Assembly (NCBI GenBank): GCA_015501585.1
Contig: JADNRY010000209.1
Span: forward strand, 42,031 to 106,030
Source of the DNA: Rhodocollybia butyracea
Lineage: Eukaryota > Basidiomycota > Agaricomycetes > Agaricales > Omphalotaceae
DNA length: 64,000 bases
Direction: 5' to 3'
Shown: positions 47,581-58,000 of the stretch, in pieces
How positions within the stretch are numbered: the stretch's first letter is position 1
Layout: every line of letters starts with the position of its first letter
Translations under genes and position numbers: made by a program
The notes under the pieces: model-generated
The model's input: only the letters and a program-made list of their open reading frames with translations
Database searches by the model: none
Told to the model about the DNA's origin: nothing

Positions 47581-47769
47581 AACCAAGTGTCCAACAATGA
47601 ACAACCTTGGCTTTCATGGAAGAATCGTAAAAACCCGAGTAACCAAGTGTCCAACAATGAACAACCTTGGCCTTAGTACGTGAAACAGAGTAACCAAGTG
47701 TCCAACAATGAACAACCTTGGCCCTTCATGGAAACGAGTAACCAAGTGTCCAACAATGAACAACCTTGG
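47581..47769. repeat. Minisatellite in the LINE 5' region
   Basis: Four copies of a 30 bp core that starts AACCAAGTGTCC and ends ACAACCTTGG, at 47581, 47641, 47692 and 47740 (spacing 60, 51 and 48 bp). The core can pair CCAAG with CTTGG. Tandem promoter monomers are known in LINE 5' UTRs, so this may be the LINE's promoter region. Confidence 0.75.
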
Positions 47770-47804
47770 CCCTTTATGGAGTATAGAAATATTGTCTAGT
47801 GAAT

Positions 47805-49145
47805 ATGTCGGTGATCGTGCACTGCGATCTCGAGGAGGTGTCTGTGTGTTTTCCCGTTGCGCTGGTGAAGTTGATCAATGCTGGTGGGGTGCTTTGGGGC
47901 CACACAATTTCTTGTCCAGCTTAGGAGCTTTGATGGGTTGGGAGTAATGGCCGAGTATTGATGGGGAACCTTTGAGTTTTGTTTGGTATTCGAAAGGTTC
48001 GGGGAAGGAGACAACGATTGTCATCCGAGAGACAATGAAGGTGTGTCATGCATCATGACAATTACAGGCAGCATCGATTCCAAAGTTTTTTTTCGACACC
48101 AGGCTTACACAACGGACGTTGCTATCTGTAATTGAGCAAGATATTTGTGTTGAAACGTAGGTTCGTGATTTTCGTTCACCTTCGGGAAAAATTGGCAAAA
48201 ATTTGCGGAGCGAGAAAGAGTGTTAGAGAGCGATGGTATGGCGCCTCTTCTTATATTTGAAACAGAGCTTGACTTGCCACACCCTACCTCTCAAAAGTCG
48301 GACAAAGTTCAACGCCCATTGTTGCTTCATGTCTCCATTGGCTCACTGGTTTCCTCTGAGGAATCCAGCAAATTGATTCTCGAATGGATATGGTTGAAGC
48401 CATGTGACGAATACTATCAACATCCAAATCAATTGAATGTACACACACAGGGTTTCCTTGTAAACTTATAAGGTCTACACATCTGAGAGTATCAGTCTTA
48501 GTAATTCAAAAGAGAGGATCACACCTAGCTCTTGAGCAATATTGATTAACGACACTTCGCCTCCAATGACAGCTGCTCAACTATGTTCAGCCTGTCCCAA
48601 GCAGATTCCTATCGATGGTACACCTTGGTTAGATTAGAGAGACCCTGTGCTTGAGCTTGTACTACGAAGCACAATTTGCTGGCAGTCAACGGAAAATAGC
48701 TGCGCTTGTTTGCTGGATGCGCAATTCTGCCTATGATTCGTGTAGTAGTAGAGGCCGCAAAATAATTTGCATGTACTGGTGCAGGAGATATAGTAAGAAG
48801 ACAAAAAAAATGCCTAAGTCTGATGGTCATGTGTTAACTTATGACAAATCATTCAACTTGCGTGTTCTCGCTCCTCCACCATCGTCTCTGGGATTCCCTG
48901 CTGTGTTGCCAACAAATCCATCCACCATTAGTCTTTCTTTATTACCCATTTGTTTTGTTTATTTTCTCACTGTAACTGTCTTTCTTGAGAGGCCGAGCTT
49001 GGACATGGTTAAGATAGCACAGTTACAGGCAGCTGCCACCTTTCTCGAGGTTCTTTGGAACTGGTCATGATAGAGTGTTGCATTTTTACTCCTTCTTACT
49101 GTTCCTCTCTGCCTCTTTAATCTTGTCTCAGCAACTCCCCATACT
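47805..49145. other. Inner right part of the composite element
   Basis: Unique within the window. Frames at 48220-48471 and 48651-49070 (plus) have no recognised domain. Belongs to the CAGGAAAA composite or to the LINE 5' flank; no gene supported. Confidence 0.4.
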
Positions 49146-49149
49146 GTCT

Positions 49150-50040
49150 GTCCCACTTAGGTGAGTTTTGGTGTTCTTGTCATATCTCCTTCAGTTTTCA
49201 CTCAATTTCTTCGATGTAGAGCTCGTTTAGATCCCCTAGGGACCCTCTCCCCACCGCTTCAATATTGTTTGAATAGCTCCCCATCTTGGTTACTGTCCCC
49301 AGGTCAGTCTCACTTAGGTGATTTTCGCTGTTTTTGCCATAATTCCATCAGTTCTTATTCAATTCCTTTCGTCCAGGGCTCGTTTAGATCCCCTAGGTAC
49401 CCCCTCACTATCGCCCCACTCACGCTAGAGCAATTCCCAGATTTTTCTATCTCTCTCTCGTCATATAGGTGATTTTCAATGTTTTTGCCATAACTCCTTC
49501 AATTTTCACTCAATTTTTCCGAGGTAGGGCCCGTTCACATTCGCTTAGGACCCTCTCCATGCTCCTCTACTCACTTCTTGGTCACTTTCCATCTTGTTCA
49601 TCTCCCCCTGGTCAGTCTCACTTAGGTGATTTTCGCTGTTTTTGCCATATTTCCCTCAGTTCTCATTCAATTTCTTTTGTCCAGGGCTCGTTTAGATCCC
49701 CTAGGTACCCCCTCACTGTCGCTGTACTCACGCTAGAGCAATTCACAACCTTTTCCATCACTCTCTCATCATATAGGTGATTTTCAATGTTTTTGCCATA
49801 ACTCCTTCAATTTTCACTCAATTTTTCCGAGGTAGGGCCCATTCACATTCGCTTAGGACCCTCTCCATGCTCCTCCACTCACTTCTTGGTCACTTTCCAT
49901 CTTGGTCATCTCACCCTGGTCAGTCTCATTTACGTGGTTTTTCCTGTTTTTGCCATATTCCCCTCAGTTTTCATTCCATTTCTTTATTATAGGGCTTGTC
50001 TAGATCCACTAGGTACCCCCTTACTATTGCTGTACTCACG
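49150..50040 (+). repeat. Satellite array of about 308 bp units, right
   Basis: Inverted counterpart of 38960-40080. Three units start near 49161, 49469 and 49777, a constant 308 bp step. The open frames of 71-103 codons in each unit are by-products of the repeat. Confidence 0.85.
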
Positions 50041-51163
50041 CTAAACTTTGCTATTATCTTATGTTATTATCATTTATTTTGTACTTTGTTTGTATACAAA
50101 TTACATCATTTGAACACTTAGTTGTTGTGACTTGAATGTTCTTGAAGTAATATGTTGCCTACTCACAGGTGGCTTGAGATTGACTTGGGACTACTCTAGC
50201 TGAGTTCAGGCTGACTTGAGACTGACTTAAGTTGCCTTGAAGTTGCTCAAGTTACCCAAGTTGCCTTGAAGTTGGCTTGAAGCTGGTTTGAAGTTGGTTT
50301 GAAGTTGGCTTCAGTGGATTGAAATAGATCAACCTTGCATTGAGTGCTGTATGGCCCCCAAATACAGCCCTCAGGCTGGCTGAAGGGTCATCCAGGTTGG
50401 CTCAACTCTCCTTGAGTAAAGGGGGTATTTTCCTGATGCAATCATTCCCTCACACATTCCCAAGAGGAACGGTCTTTACCTCATACTTCTACTCTTCCTA
50501 TCGGTGTAGGCATTGACCCTCGCATTTCTCCAGAAGACTTTGCTCGTGCAGCAGTTGTTCATGCACGCGCTGATCTTTCTCCCTTCATTGTATCCTTATG
50601 GATATATGTAGTTCGTCTGCACCAGGAGCTTGCGATCGCCTTCACTGCTGACTTGGGGCCTGTTGTTGGTGTGTTGGCTTCCTGGGTTGAAGAATATGTT
50701 GGTTATTTCCTCCGAATTGTGGATGAGGCATTTCAGACACGTGCTGCGCTGTTTGCCAATCTCCTGTTGATGCCTAATTTCCTTCATCAAGCGGCGTTAG
50801 TGTCTGGAGTAAGGCTACCTCACTCTGCCTGGGAAATGGCTCAAAGCAATTTGACCAGCTTCCAGGTGAGTAGCCTCCAATCGCGTCTGGTCTCCTTCCT
50901 TCCTGTTCACATTGCTGGTCCTTCTTCCCATCGTGCTTCATCTCCTGGAGTTTTTTATCGTACCCACTATTGACCAGAGACTATTGAGGAAGGTGAAATT
51001 CGTGAATAAATGGTCTGTCCTTTACCCCAGTTGACCTGTCCCTGGCTGATTTATTTTCTATAAGGGTGAACTTGTATTCCCTTCGTCTCGTCCTACTTAT
51101 GCATCTTCTTTGCTCCTTCCTAAGATCCATGTCAATTATGCCTATGCTCCCATGTACTGTTGA

Positions 51164-51285
51164 TTATGAATGAAAATATACATGTGGTATGCCCTTTTAT
51201 TTGTTTTTTCACAATTGTTGAGATTCACTTGCCCATTCCCCTTCTCTGAGTCCGGGTTTCTTAGGGTATTTACCAGTTCAGTCAC
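51164..51285. other. 3' flank of the split host gene
   Basis: About 120 bp between the host gene's last stop and the left end of the giant palindrome; no feature. No LTR sequence matching 61.8-62.5 kb is visible here. Confidence 0.4.
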
Positions 51286-51765
51286 CCACATATTTGGTCT
51301 TATTAGTCTACACTTTTGTTACATTGACCTTACTAAAAAGACTCAAAAACCTAGGCAAAACCCAGGCAGCTAGGTCATGACCTAAAAAATTGTTCATGAC
51401 CTAGGTCAGGTTGGTCTTTTCCTGGGGTTGGTAGGTCATGGCCTGGGGTGAGATAGGATAGGGCCTAGGTGGGGCAGGGCATGGTCTAGGTGAGGGAGGG
51501 CATGGTCTAGGTGAGGGAGGGTATGGTCTAGGAGGAAAAGGGTATAGTCTTGGAGGAGGAGGGTATGGTCTAGGAGGGGGAGATATAGTCTAAGAGGTGT
51601 AGGGTGAGAGTGGAGGATGGTGAGATAGAGAATATAAAGAAGAATGAAATATCATAGAATAATGACTTGAAATTTTTAGAAACATATTGGGATTTTTTAC
51701 ATATCTGTAGATTATGACAAGATTAAGCTAAGTCACAGTGCCCTGTTCTGGGTGGTCAGGGAAGC

Positions 51766-52000
51766 ATGGGACTTACCTGACCTAGGTGATTCAGGTCATG
51801 ACCTACCTGGTCTAGGCCATGACCTGGGTGAACTAGGTCATGACCTACCTAACCTAGGTCATGACCTACCTGACCTAGGTCATGACCTACCTAACCTAGG
51901 TCATGACCTACCTAGCCTAGGTCATGACCTACCTGGCCTAGGTCATGACCTACCTAACCTAGGTCATGACCTGCCTAGCCTAGGTCATGACCCAGGCCAA
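51766..52000. repeat. 21 bp palindromic array, left arm
   Basis: About 11 units of GGTCATGACC plus an 11 bp CTACCTRRCCTA-like linker; each unit is centred on the 10 bp palindrome GGTCATGACC. The periodic frame LGHDLP(N/S/D/G) is a by-product. Confidence 0.85.
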
Positions 52001-54204
52001 TTTAAAAATTACTAAATTAGGAAATTTTTCAATTTTTGCAGTGGATGAGGTCAAAGCTGTTTTTATTACCAAATAAGGCAATTTTCAAACACCTTAACCA
52101 GTTTTATGTTTTTTTAATAGAGTTAGATACATTTGGAAATTTTTATAAATTACTATATTAGGCAATTTTATTTCAATAGACTTTTATTTCTTAATTAGGC
52201 AATTTCAAAACTTTTGCAGTGGATGAGGCCAAAGCTGTTTCCATTGCCTAATTGAGAAGTGTCAAATTTGCAGTGGATGAGGTCAAAGCTGATTTCATTA
52301 CTTATTTGAAAAATGACAAATCTTTTGCAGTGGATGAGGTCAAAGCTGTTTTCACTACCTAATTAAGAAATGACAAAACTGAACACACAAACTATGTACA
52401 CTCTTTCCCTAAGGACAATAGCTTGTGGTAAACATCCAGACCTTTTGTTTATACACAGAATAGGTTGCTCACCTAAAATGAAGCCAATCCTGTGGTGGGA
52501 AGGGGCTGGATTGCAAAATATTTTTTGGATAACCATTGGTTGTAGTGGATGAGGCCAAAGCTGTATACCCATAAAAGGAAATCAATGAAAAGTGTTGAGT
52601 CTAAAGATTGCTTGATATAACATGCAGATTGGCATGGATAAGGGTGATCCTTTTCATCACTTGATACCCTGATATGTTGTCTACCCTCTCTGAGTCTCAG
52701 ATATATTTGGATGGCCCCTGGGAGATCAGTCTTTATTGATCTTTGAACTTTCTCATCAAAAACCCTCATTTTTTCGAAATCAGAGGATAAGTATCAGAGC
52801 ATCCAGGCCAGGGTGGGCCACAGGCTTCTAGGACATTGTACCCTGGTATAATAGGTACATTTAGACGACTCAGGAGTAGCTTATACTATGCTGGGAGAGT
52901 GGGTAATAATTGATCTCTGTATATGTATGCAAAAATTCGCTTTTTTGACCATCAAATCATTAATAGAGGCAGCTGTAGTCAAGGGATTGCAGAGAAACTC
53001 GAGGAATAGTGTACCAGGACCTGATATAGCATTTCTATAGCAAAATATTCCAACTATCTGAGGTTCAAGATGTGATGATAAGTTTGACACAAGTATCAGA
53101 CACTTAAGAACCCAGGACTACTGGTACATCAAGATAAGGGAAGGGGTTGTCAGGGAAAGGTTCTGATATCAATCTATGTACTCCTAGCATGCTATATGCC
53201 AAGCTAGACAGTCTTCTCTTGCCTACAGCTCCCACTATTAATGATTTAACAGGCAAAAAAGCGAAATTTATGCCTAATTAGACACATATCACTTATTACC
53301 CACTCCCCCAGGATAGTATTAGCTACTCCTGAGTCGTCGAAATGTACCTATTATACCAGGGTACAATGTCCTAGAAGCCTGTGGCCCACCCTGGCCTGGA
53401 TGCTCTGATACTTATCCTCTGATTTCGAAAAAATGAGGGTTTTTGATGAGAAAGTTCAAAGATCAATAAAGACTGATCTCCCAGGGGCCATCCAAATATA
53501 TCTGAGACTCAGAAAGGGTAGACAACATATCAGGGTATCAAGTGATGAAAAGGATCACCCTTATCTATGCCAATCTGCATGTTATATCAAGCAATCTTTA
53601 GACTCAACACTTTTCATTGATTTCCTTTTATGGGTATACAGCTTTGGCCTCATCCACTACAACCAATGGTTATCCAAAAAATATTTTGCAATCCAGCCCC
53701 TTCCCACCACAGGATTGGCTTCATTTTAGGTGAGCAACCTATTCTGTGTATAAACAAAAGGTCTGGATGTTTACCACAAGCTATTGTCCTTAGGGAAAGA
53801 GTGTACATAGTTTGTGTGTTCAGTTTTGTCATTTCTTAATTAGGTAGTGAAAACAGCTTTGACCTCATCCACTGCAAAAGATTTGTCATTTTTCAAATAA
53901 GTAATGAAATCAGCTTTGACCTCATCCACTGCAAATTTGACACTTCTCAATTAGGCAATGGAAACAGCTTTGGCCTCATCCACTGCAAAAGTTTTGAAAT
54001 TGCCTAATTAAGAAATAAAAGTCTATTGAAATAAAATTGCCTAATATAGTAATTTATAAAAATTTCCAAATGTATCTAACTCTATTAAAAAAACATAAAA
54101 CTGGTTAAGGTGTTTGAAAATTGCCTTATTTGGTAATAAAAACAGCTTTGACCTCATCCACTGCAAAAATTGAAAAATTTCCTAATTTAGTAATTTTTAA
54201 ATTG

Positions 54205-54535
54205 GCCTGGGTCATGACCTAGGCTAGGCAGGTCATGACCTAGGTTAGGTAGGTCATGACCTAGGCCAGGTAGGTCATGACCTAGGCTAGGTAGGTCATG
54301 ACCTAGGTCAGGTAGGTCATGACCTAGGCTAGGTAGGTCATGACCTAGGCTAGGTAGGTCATGACCTAGGCTAGGTAGGTCATGACCTAGGTCAGGTAGG
54401 TCATGACCTAGGCTAGGTAGGTCATGACCTAGGTCAGGTAGGTCATGACCTAGGTTAGGTAGGTCATGACCTAGTTCACCCAGGTCATGGCCTAGACCAG
54501 GTAGGTCATGACCTGAATCACCTAGGTCAGGTAAG
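54205..54535. repeat. 21 bp palindromic array, right arm
   Basis: Inverted counterpart of the left array with about five more units (about 16), so the two arms have changed copy number independently. Confidence 0.85.
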
Positions 54536-55059
54536 TCCCATGCTTCCCTGACCACCCAGAACAGGGCACTGTGACTTAGCTTAATCTTGTCATAATCTAC
54601 AGATATGTAAAAAATCCCAATATGTTTCTAAAAATTTCAAGTCATTATTCTATGATATTTCATTCTTCTTTATATTCTCTATCTCACCATCCTCCACTCT
54701 CACCCTACACCTCTTAGACTATATCTCCCCCTCCTAGACCATACCCTCCTCCTCCCAGACTATACCCTCCTCCTCCTTGACCATACCCTCCCTCACCTAG
54801 ACCATGCCCTCCCTCACCTAGACCATGCCCTGCCCCACTAGGCCATATCCTATCTCACCCCAGGCCATGACCTACCAACCCCAGGAAAAGACCAACCTGA
54901 CCTAGGTCATGACCAATTTTTTAGGTCATGACCTAATTCCCAGGTCATGACCTAAATCCCAAGGTCATGACCTAGCTGCCCAGGTTTTGCCTAGGTTTTT
55001 GGGTCTTTTTAGTAAGGTCAATGTAACAAAAGTGTAGACTAATAAGACCAAATATGTGG

Positions 55060-58000
55060 TTGCCTGAAGTGGTATTTACCATGATATTCATCAACCAGTT
55101 CTTGCGAGTTTGTCATGTGGCTTATTGGCTCCCAGGTATTCGATTCGGGTCCATAATCCTTCCACTTGACTAGGTATAAAAGCTTCCCATAACGACGTTT
55201 TGAGTCCAGCACTTCTTCTACCTCATAGGCTTCTTCCTGTCCTTCCACTTCTATTGGGGGTGCCGGTAGCAGTTTCCGCTGGGGGTAGTACTCAATGGGA
55301 TGGGGATTTAATAAGTCCACATGGAATACATCATGGATTCAGTTCATAGTATTTGGTAGTTCCAGTCGGTACGCATGAGAAGAGACCTTGTCTATAACCT
55401 TGAATGGTCCGAAGCACTTGTAATCCAACTTTTTTGAAGGCCATTTTGTCTCCACATTTTTTAAATTTAACCACACTAGTGAACCAACTTGGAACTCCTC
55501 CAAGGGGATCTCCTGACGCTTCCTGTCTGCAAATTTGGCGTATTGCCGATTTGTCTTTTCTATTTCCTTCTTTAAATATTCCCGTACATCCTTCATCTCC
55601 CGAGCCTTAAGGTGTGCTGCATGGCTTGGTACATGTTTCAATGAAATGGTTAGGCATGGATGGAATCCCTTATTAGCAAAAAATGGAGAGACTCCAGTTG
55701 CATCACTAGGAGTATTATTATATACAAATTCTGCTAGGGGAAGCCATTCTTCCCAGTCACTTTGGTCATAATTCACAAACATTCTAAGATACTGTTCTAA
55801 GGTTTGGTTTGTTCGCTCTGTCTGGCCATCTGTTTGGGGATGATAGGCAGTAGAAAAATTCTGTTGGATGTCTAGCATCTCACAGAGGGATTTCCAAAAC
55901 TTGGATACAAACAAGGTTCCTCAATCTGATACAATATCTTCTGGAAGACCATGTTTTGAGAACACATACTTAATAAAAAGCTTGGCTAGGTCAGTTGCCA
56001 TGTCTGTTGTGTGACAAGGTACAAAAATTGCTTGTTTGCTTAACCTGCAGAACACTACCATTACTGCATCAAAGCCATTGGACTCTGGTAGTTCAACAAT
56101 ATGGTCTACAGAAATGGATGACCAAGGCCTCTCTCCAATGGGTAAGTGTTTCAAAAATCTGAGTTTCTTTTGTCTAGAACTCTTGGACCTCAAGCACTCG
56201 TGACAACTCTTCACATACCGTTCCACATCCCTCCCCATTTTAGGCCACCAATAAGTTCTTTGAATTAATTGAGTGGTCTTTCGAATCCCAGGGTGGCCCC
56301 GCAACTTATGGTCATGATTGACTTTCATGATCCTCATGCGGAGGTCACCATCATCGGGGACATAGACAAGTCCATCCTTCAATAGCAGCTGATTTTCATA
56401 CACCCAAGGCCCTGGTTGTTCTGACTTGGCTACCCTTGTGAATTTTTCCCAAACTTGATCTTTTTTAGCTTTCCTGATTTTGTTTAAGTCTGCCTCTTCA
56501 TTCATAATTAGTGATCCATTCAGTATTTGTTCAGGCCGAATGAATTGGGCTTGGTTATGGGTATTTATTTGATCAAGCTCCGACTTTTTTGGGTATACAT
56601 CTGCCCGTCTTGTCAGCGCATCGGGCTTTGCACCTAACCTACCAGGGCGGTAATTAATTTGAAAATCAAATCCTGAGAGTAGTTCTGACCAGCGGGACTG
56701 TCTCTGTGAGAGCTTCTTTGTAGTGGTGAACCATTGCAAATTATTGTGGTCTGAATACACTTCCACTTTGTGTTTGGCTCCTTCCAAATAAGCCCTCCAC
56801 TGTTTGAATGACTCAACTACTGCTAACATTTCTTTGTCATAGATATCATAGTTAAGCTCTGCAGCTATCATACTCCTAGCAAAGAATGCTATTGGGTGAA
56901 GGTCATTTGTAGCAGGGTCTATTTGGGAAATAATGGAAGCTACTGCAAAGTCAGATGCATCACTCTCAACAATAATAGGTAAATTGGGATCAAAATGTTT
57001 CAGAATAGGTGCTTCAGTGAATGCCTTTTTCAGTAGTTCAAAGACTGACTGGCATTGTTCTGTCCACTTCCATTCCTTATTCTTTCCCAACAAACTAGTG
57101 AGTGGTTTGACAATTCCAGAAAAATTATCAATGAACCTCCTGTAAAAATTAGCAAAGCCTAGGAATGATTGAACATCTTTGATGTTCCGAGGCACTGGCC
57201 AATTCTGAATGATCTCTACCTTTTTTGGATCCATTGATACTCCCTCTGGTGAAATAATCATCCCTAGATACTCTACTGAATCTTTGTGAAATTCACATTT
57301 TTCAGGTTTAATATGTAGGTCATGTTCCTCCAATTTAGTAAGGACTTTTCTGACATGCTCCTCGTGTTCTTCTTCATTGCTAGAGAATATTAGAATGTCA
57401 TCTAGGTATACAACCACAAAACAATCCACCATATCATGAAAAATATCATTCATAAAATATTGGAAAGTTGCGGGAGCATTTGTTAAACCAAACGGCATGA
57501 CCAGGTATTCATATATTCTTATATTATTATACCCAACCCGTAGATCTAACTTAGTGAATATCTTGGCCTTTGTCAGTTGATCCAACAAGTCTCCTACTAA
57601 TGGCAAGGGGTATCTATTTTTTTTTGTTAATTTATTCAAAGCACGATAATCCACACATAACCTCAGACTCCCATCCTTCTTTCTTGCAAACAGAACAGGG
57701 GCCCCAATAGGGGAATTAGAAGCTCTAATAAACCCCTTGTCCAACATGTCATCAATGTACTCTTTGAGTGATTTGAGTTCAGTCAATGACATATTGTAGA
57801 GCTTCCCAGGTGGAGGTAACTCATCATTCTCAGTCTCAATTTTCATATCATAAGGCCTATGTTGAGGTAATGTTTTGGCCTCTCCAGCAGCAAAGGTCTT
57901 TGCAAAACTATGGTATTGAGATGGAACATATTGATGGAGTGACTCCCTGTCCTTTGTTTCAACTTCACTCATCCCAGGCAAGGTATATCTTGTCTCTTGT

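Larger units (their letters stand above)
40191..47800 (-). mobile_element. LINE (non-LTR retrotransposon), nested
   Basis: Minus-strand element. At its 3' end is a (ACTACC)n tail, seen on the plus strand as GGTAGT repeats at 40191-40215; going 5' are ORF2 (endonuclease, RNase H-like, RT, CCHC), ORF1, a second gag-like frame and a minisatellite-bearing 5' region. The RT signature and the C-terminal knuckle match LINEs common in Agaricomycetes (Tad/Deceiver-like, by inference). The 5' boundary is approximate. Inserted inside the CAGGAAAA composite. Confidence 0.8.
38582..50435. mobile_element. Large CAGGAAAA-ended composite element
   Basis: Begins CAGGAAAAGGCTAATAG and ends ATTTTCCTG, flanked by AT (38580-38581 and 50436-50437). 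The termini match the two MITEs over eight bases. Directly inside are direct CAACTTGAG/GAAGTTGGCTTGA-type subterminal repeats, then 308 bp satellite arrays in opposite orientation on the two sides, and in the middle a nested LINE. No cut-and-paste transposase was found. The 5'-CAGG start and 2 bp duplication suggest the CACTA/Plavaka group, by inference only. Removing it with one AT left behind re-opens the host gene's reading frame. Confidence 0.75.
37562..51163 (+). pseudogene. Coiled-coil host gene split by an 11.85 kb insertion
   Basis: Exons: 37562-37637, 37699-37843, 37897-37992, 38049-38236, 38301-38581 continuing at 50438-50865, and probably 51065-51163. Splice phases agree. The protein starts MFPHPAGSAFFSPSSVKSEP, has an Ala-rich helical part and a charged coiled coil (EISVQKIELANKDLELSTKE), then a basic Ser/Arg-rich part (RRSRTWNPRDTSPH). 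After the insertion it continues with a helical C-terminus (ISPEDFARAAVVHARADLSP and beyond). One frame break lies in exon 4 near 38160, and exon 4 length is off by one base. The last intron (50866-51064) is unusually long, so a small exon may be missed there. It looks like an agaricomycete-specific structural protein; function unknown. Confidence 0.6.
51286..55059. mobile_element. Giant palindrome / foldback element 1 (3.8 kb)
   Basis: The ends CCACATATTTGG and CCAAATATGTGG mark arms of about 1.6-1.75 kb (51286 to about 52910, and about 53285 to 55059) that are near-identical inverted copies around a spacer of about 375 bp. The plus frame at 53433-53729 is the mirror of the minus frame at 52473-52769 with very few differences. 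Each arm has a 21 bp palindromic repeat array of different length and several copies of GATGAGGTCAAAGCTG. No transposase. The right end sits inside the chromovirus pol frame and supplies its last six codons and a stop. Confidence 0.85.

Noticed and set aside
39291..49992. Frames of 71-121 codons in the satellite arrays
   Set aside because: They recur every 308 bp with the repeat and have no independent coding evidence.
51752..52015. 87-codon frame with seven-residue LGHDLP repeats
   Set aside because: It is the translation of a 21 bp DNA array; the mirror array at 54187-54555 gives a different length and there is no gene context.
52363..53839. Mirror-image frames of 60-98 codons near the centre of foldback element 1
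   Set aside because: Conservation is at the DNA level across both arms and both strands, as expected for a palindrome rather than a gene.
51766..54535. CRISPR-like regular repeats
   Set aside because: The repeats are contiguous with conserved linkers, with no variable spacers, no leader and no cas genes, in a eukaryotic genome.
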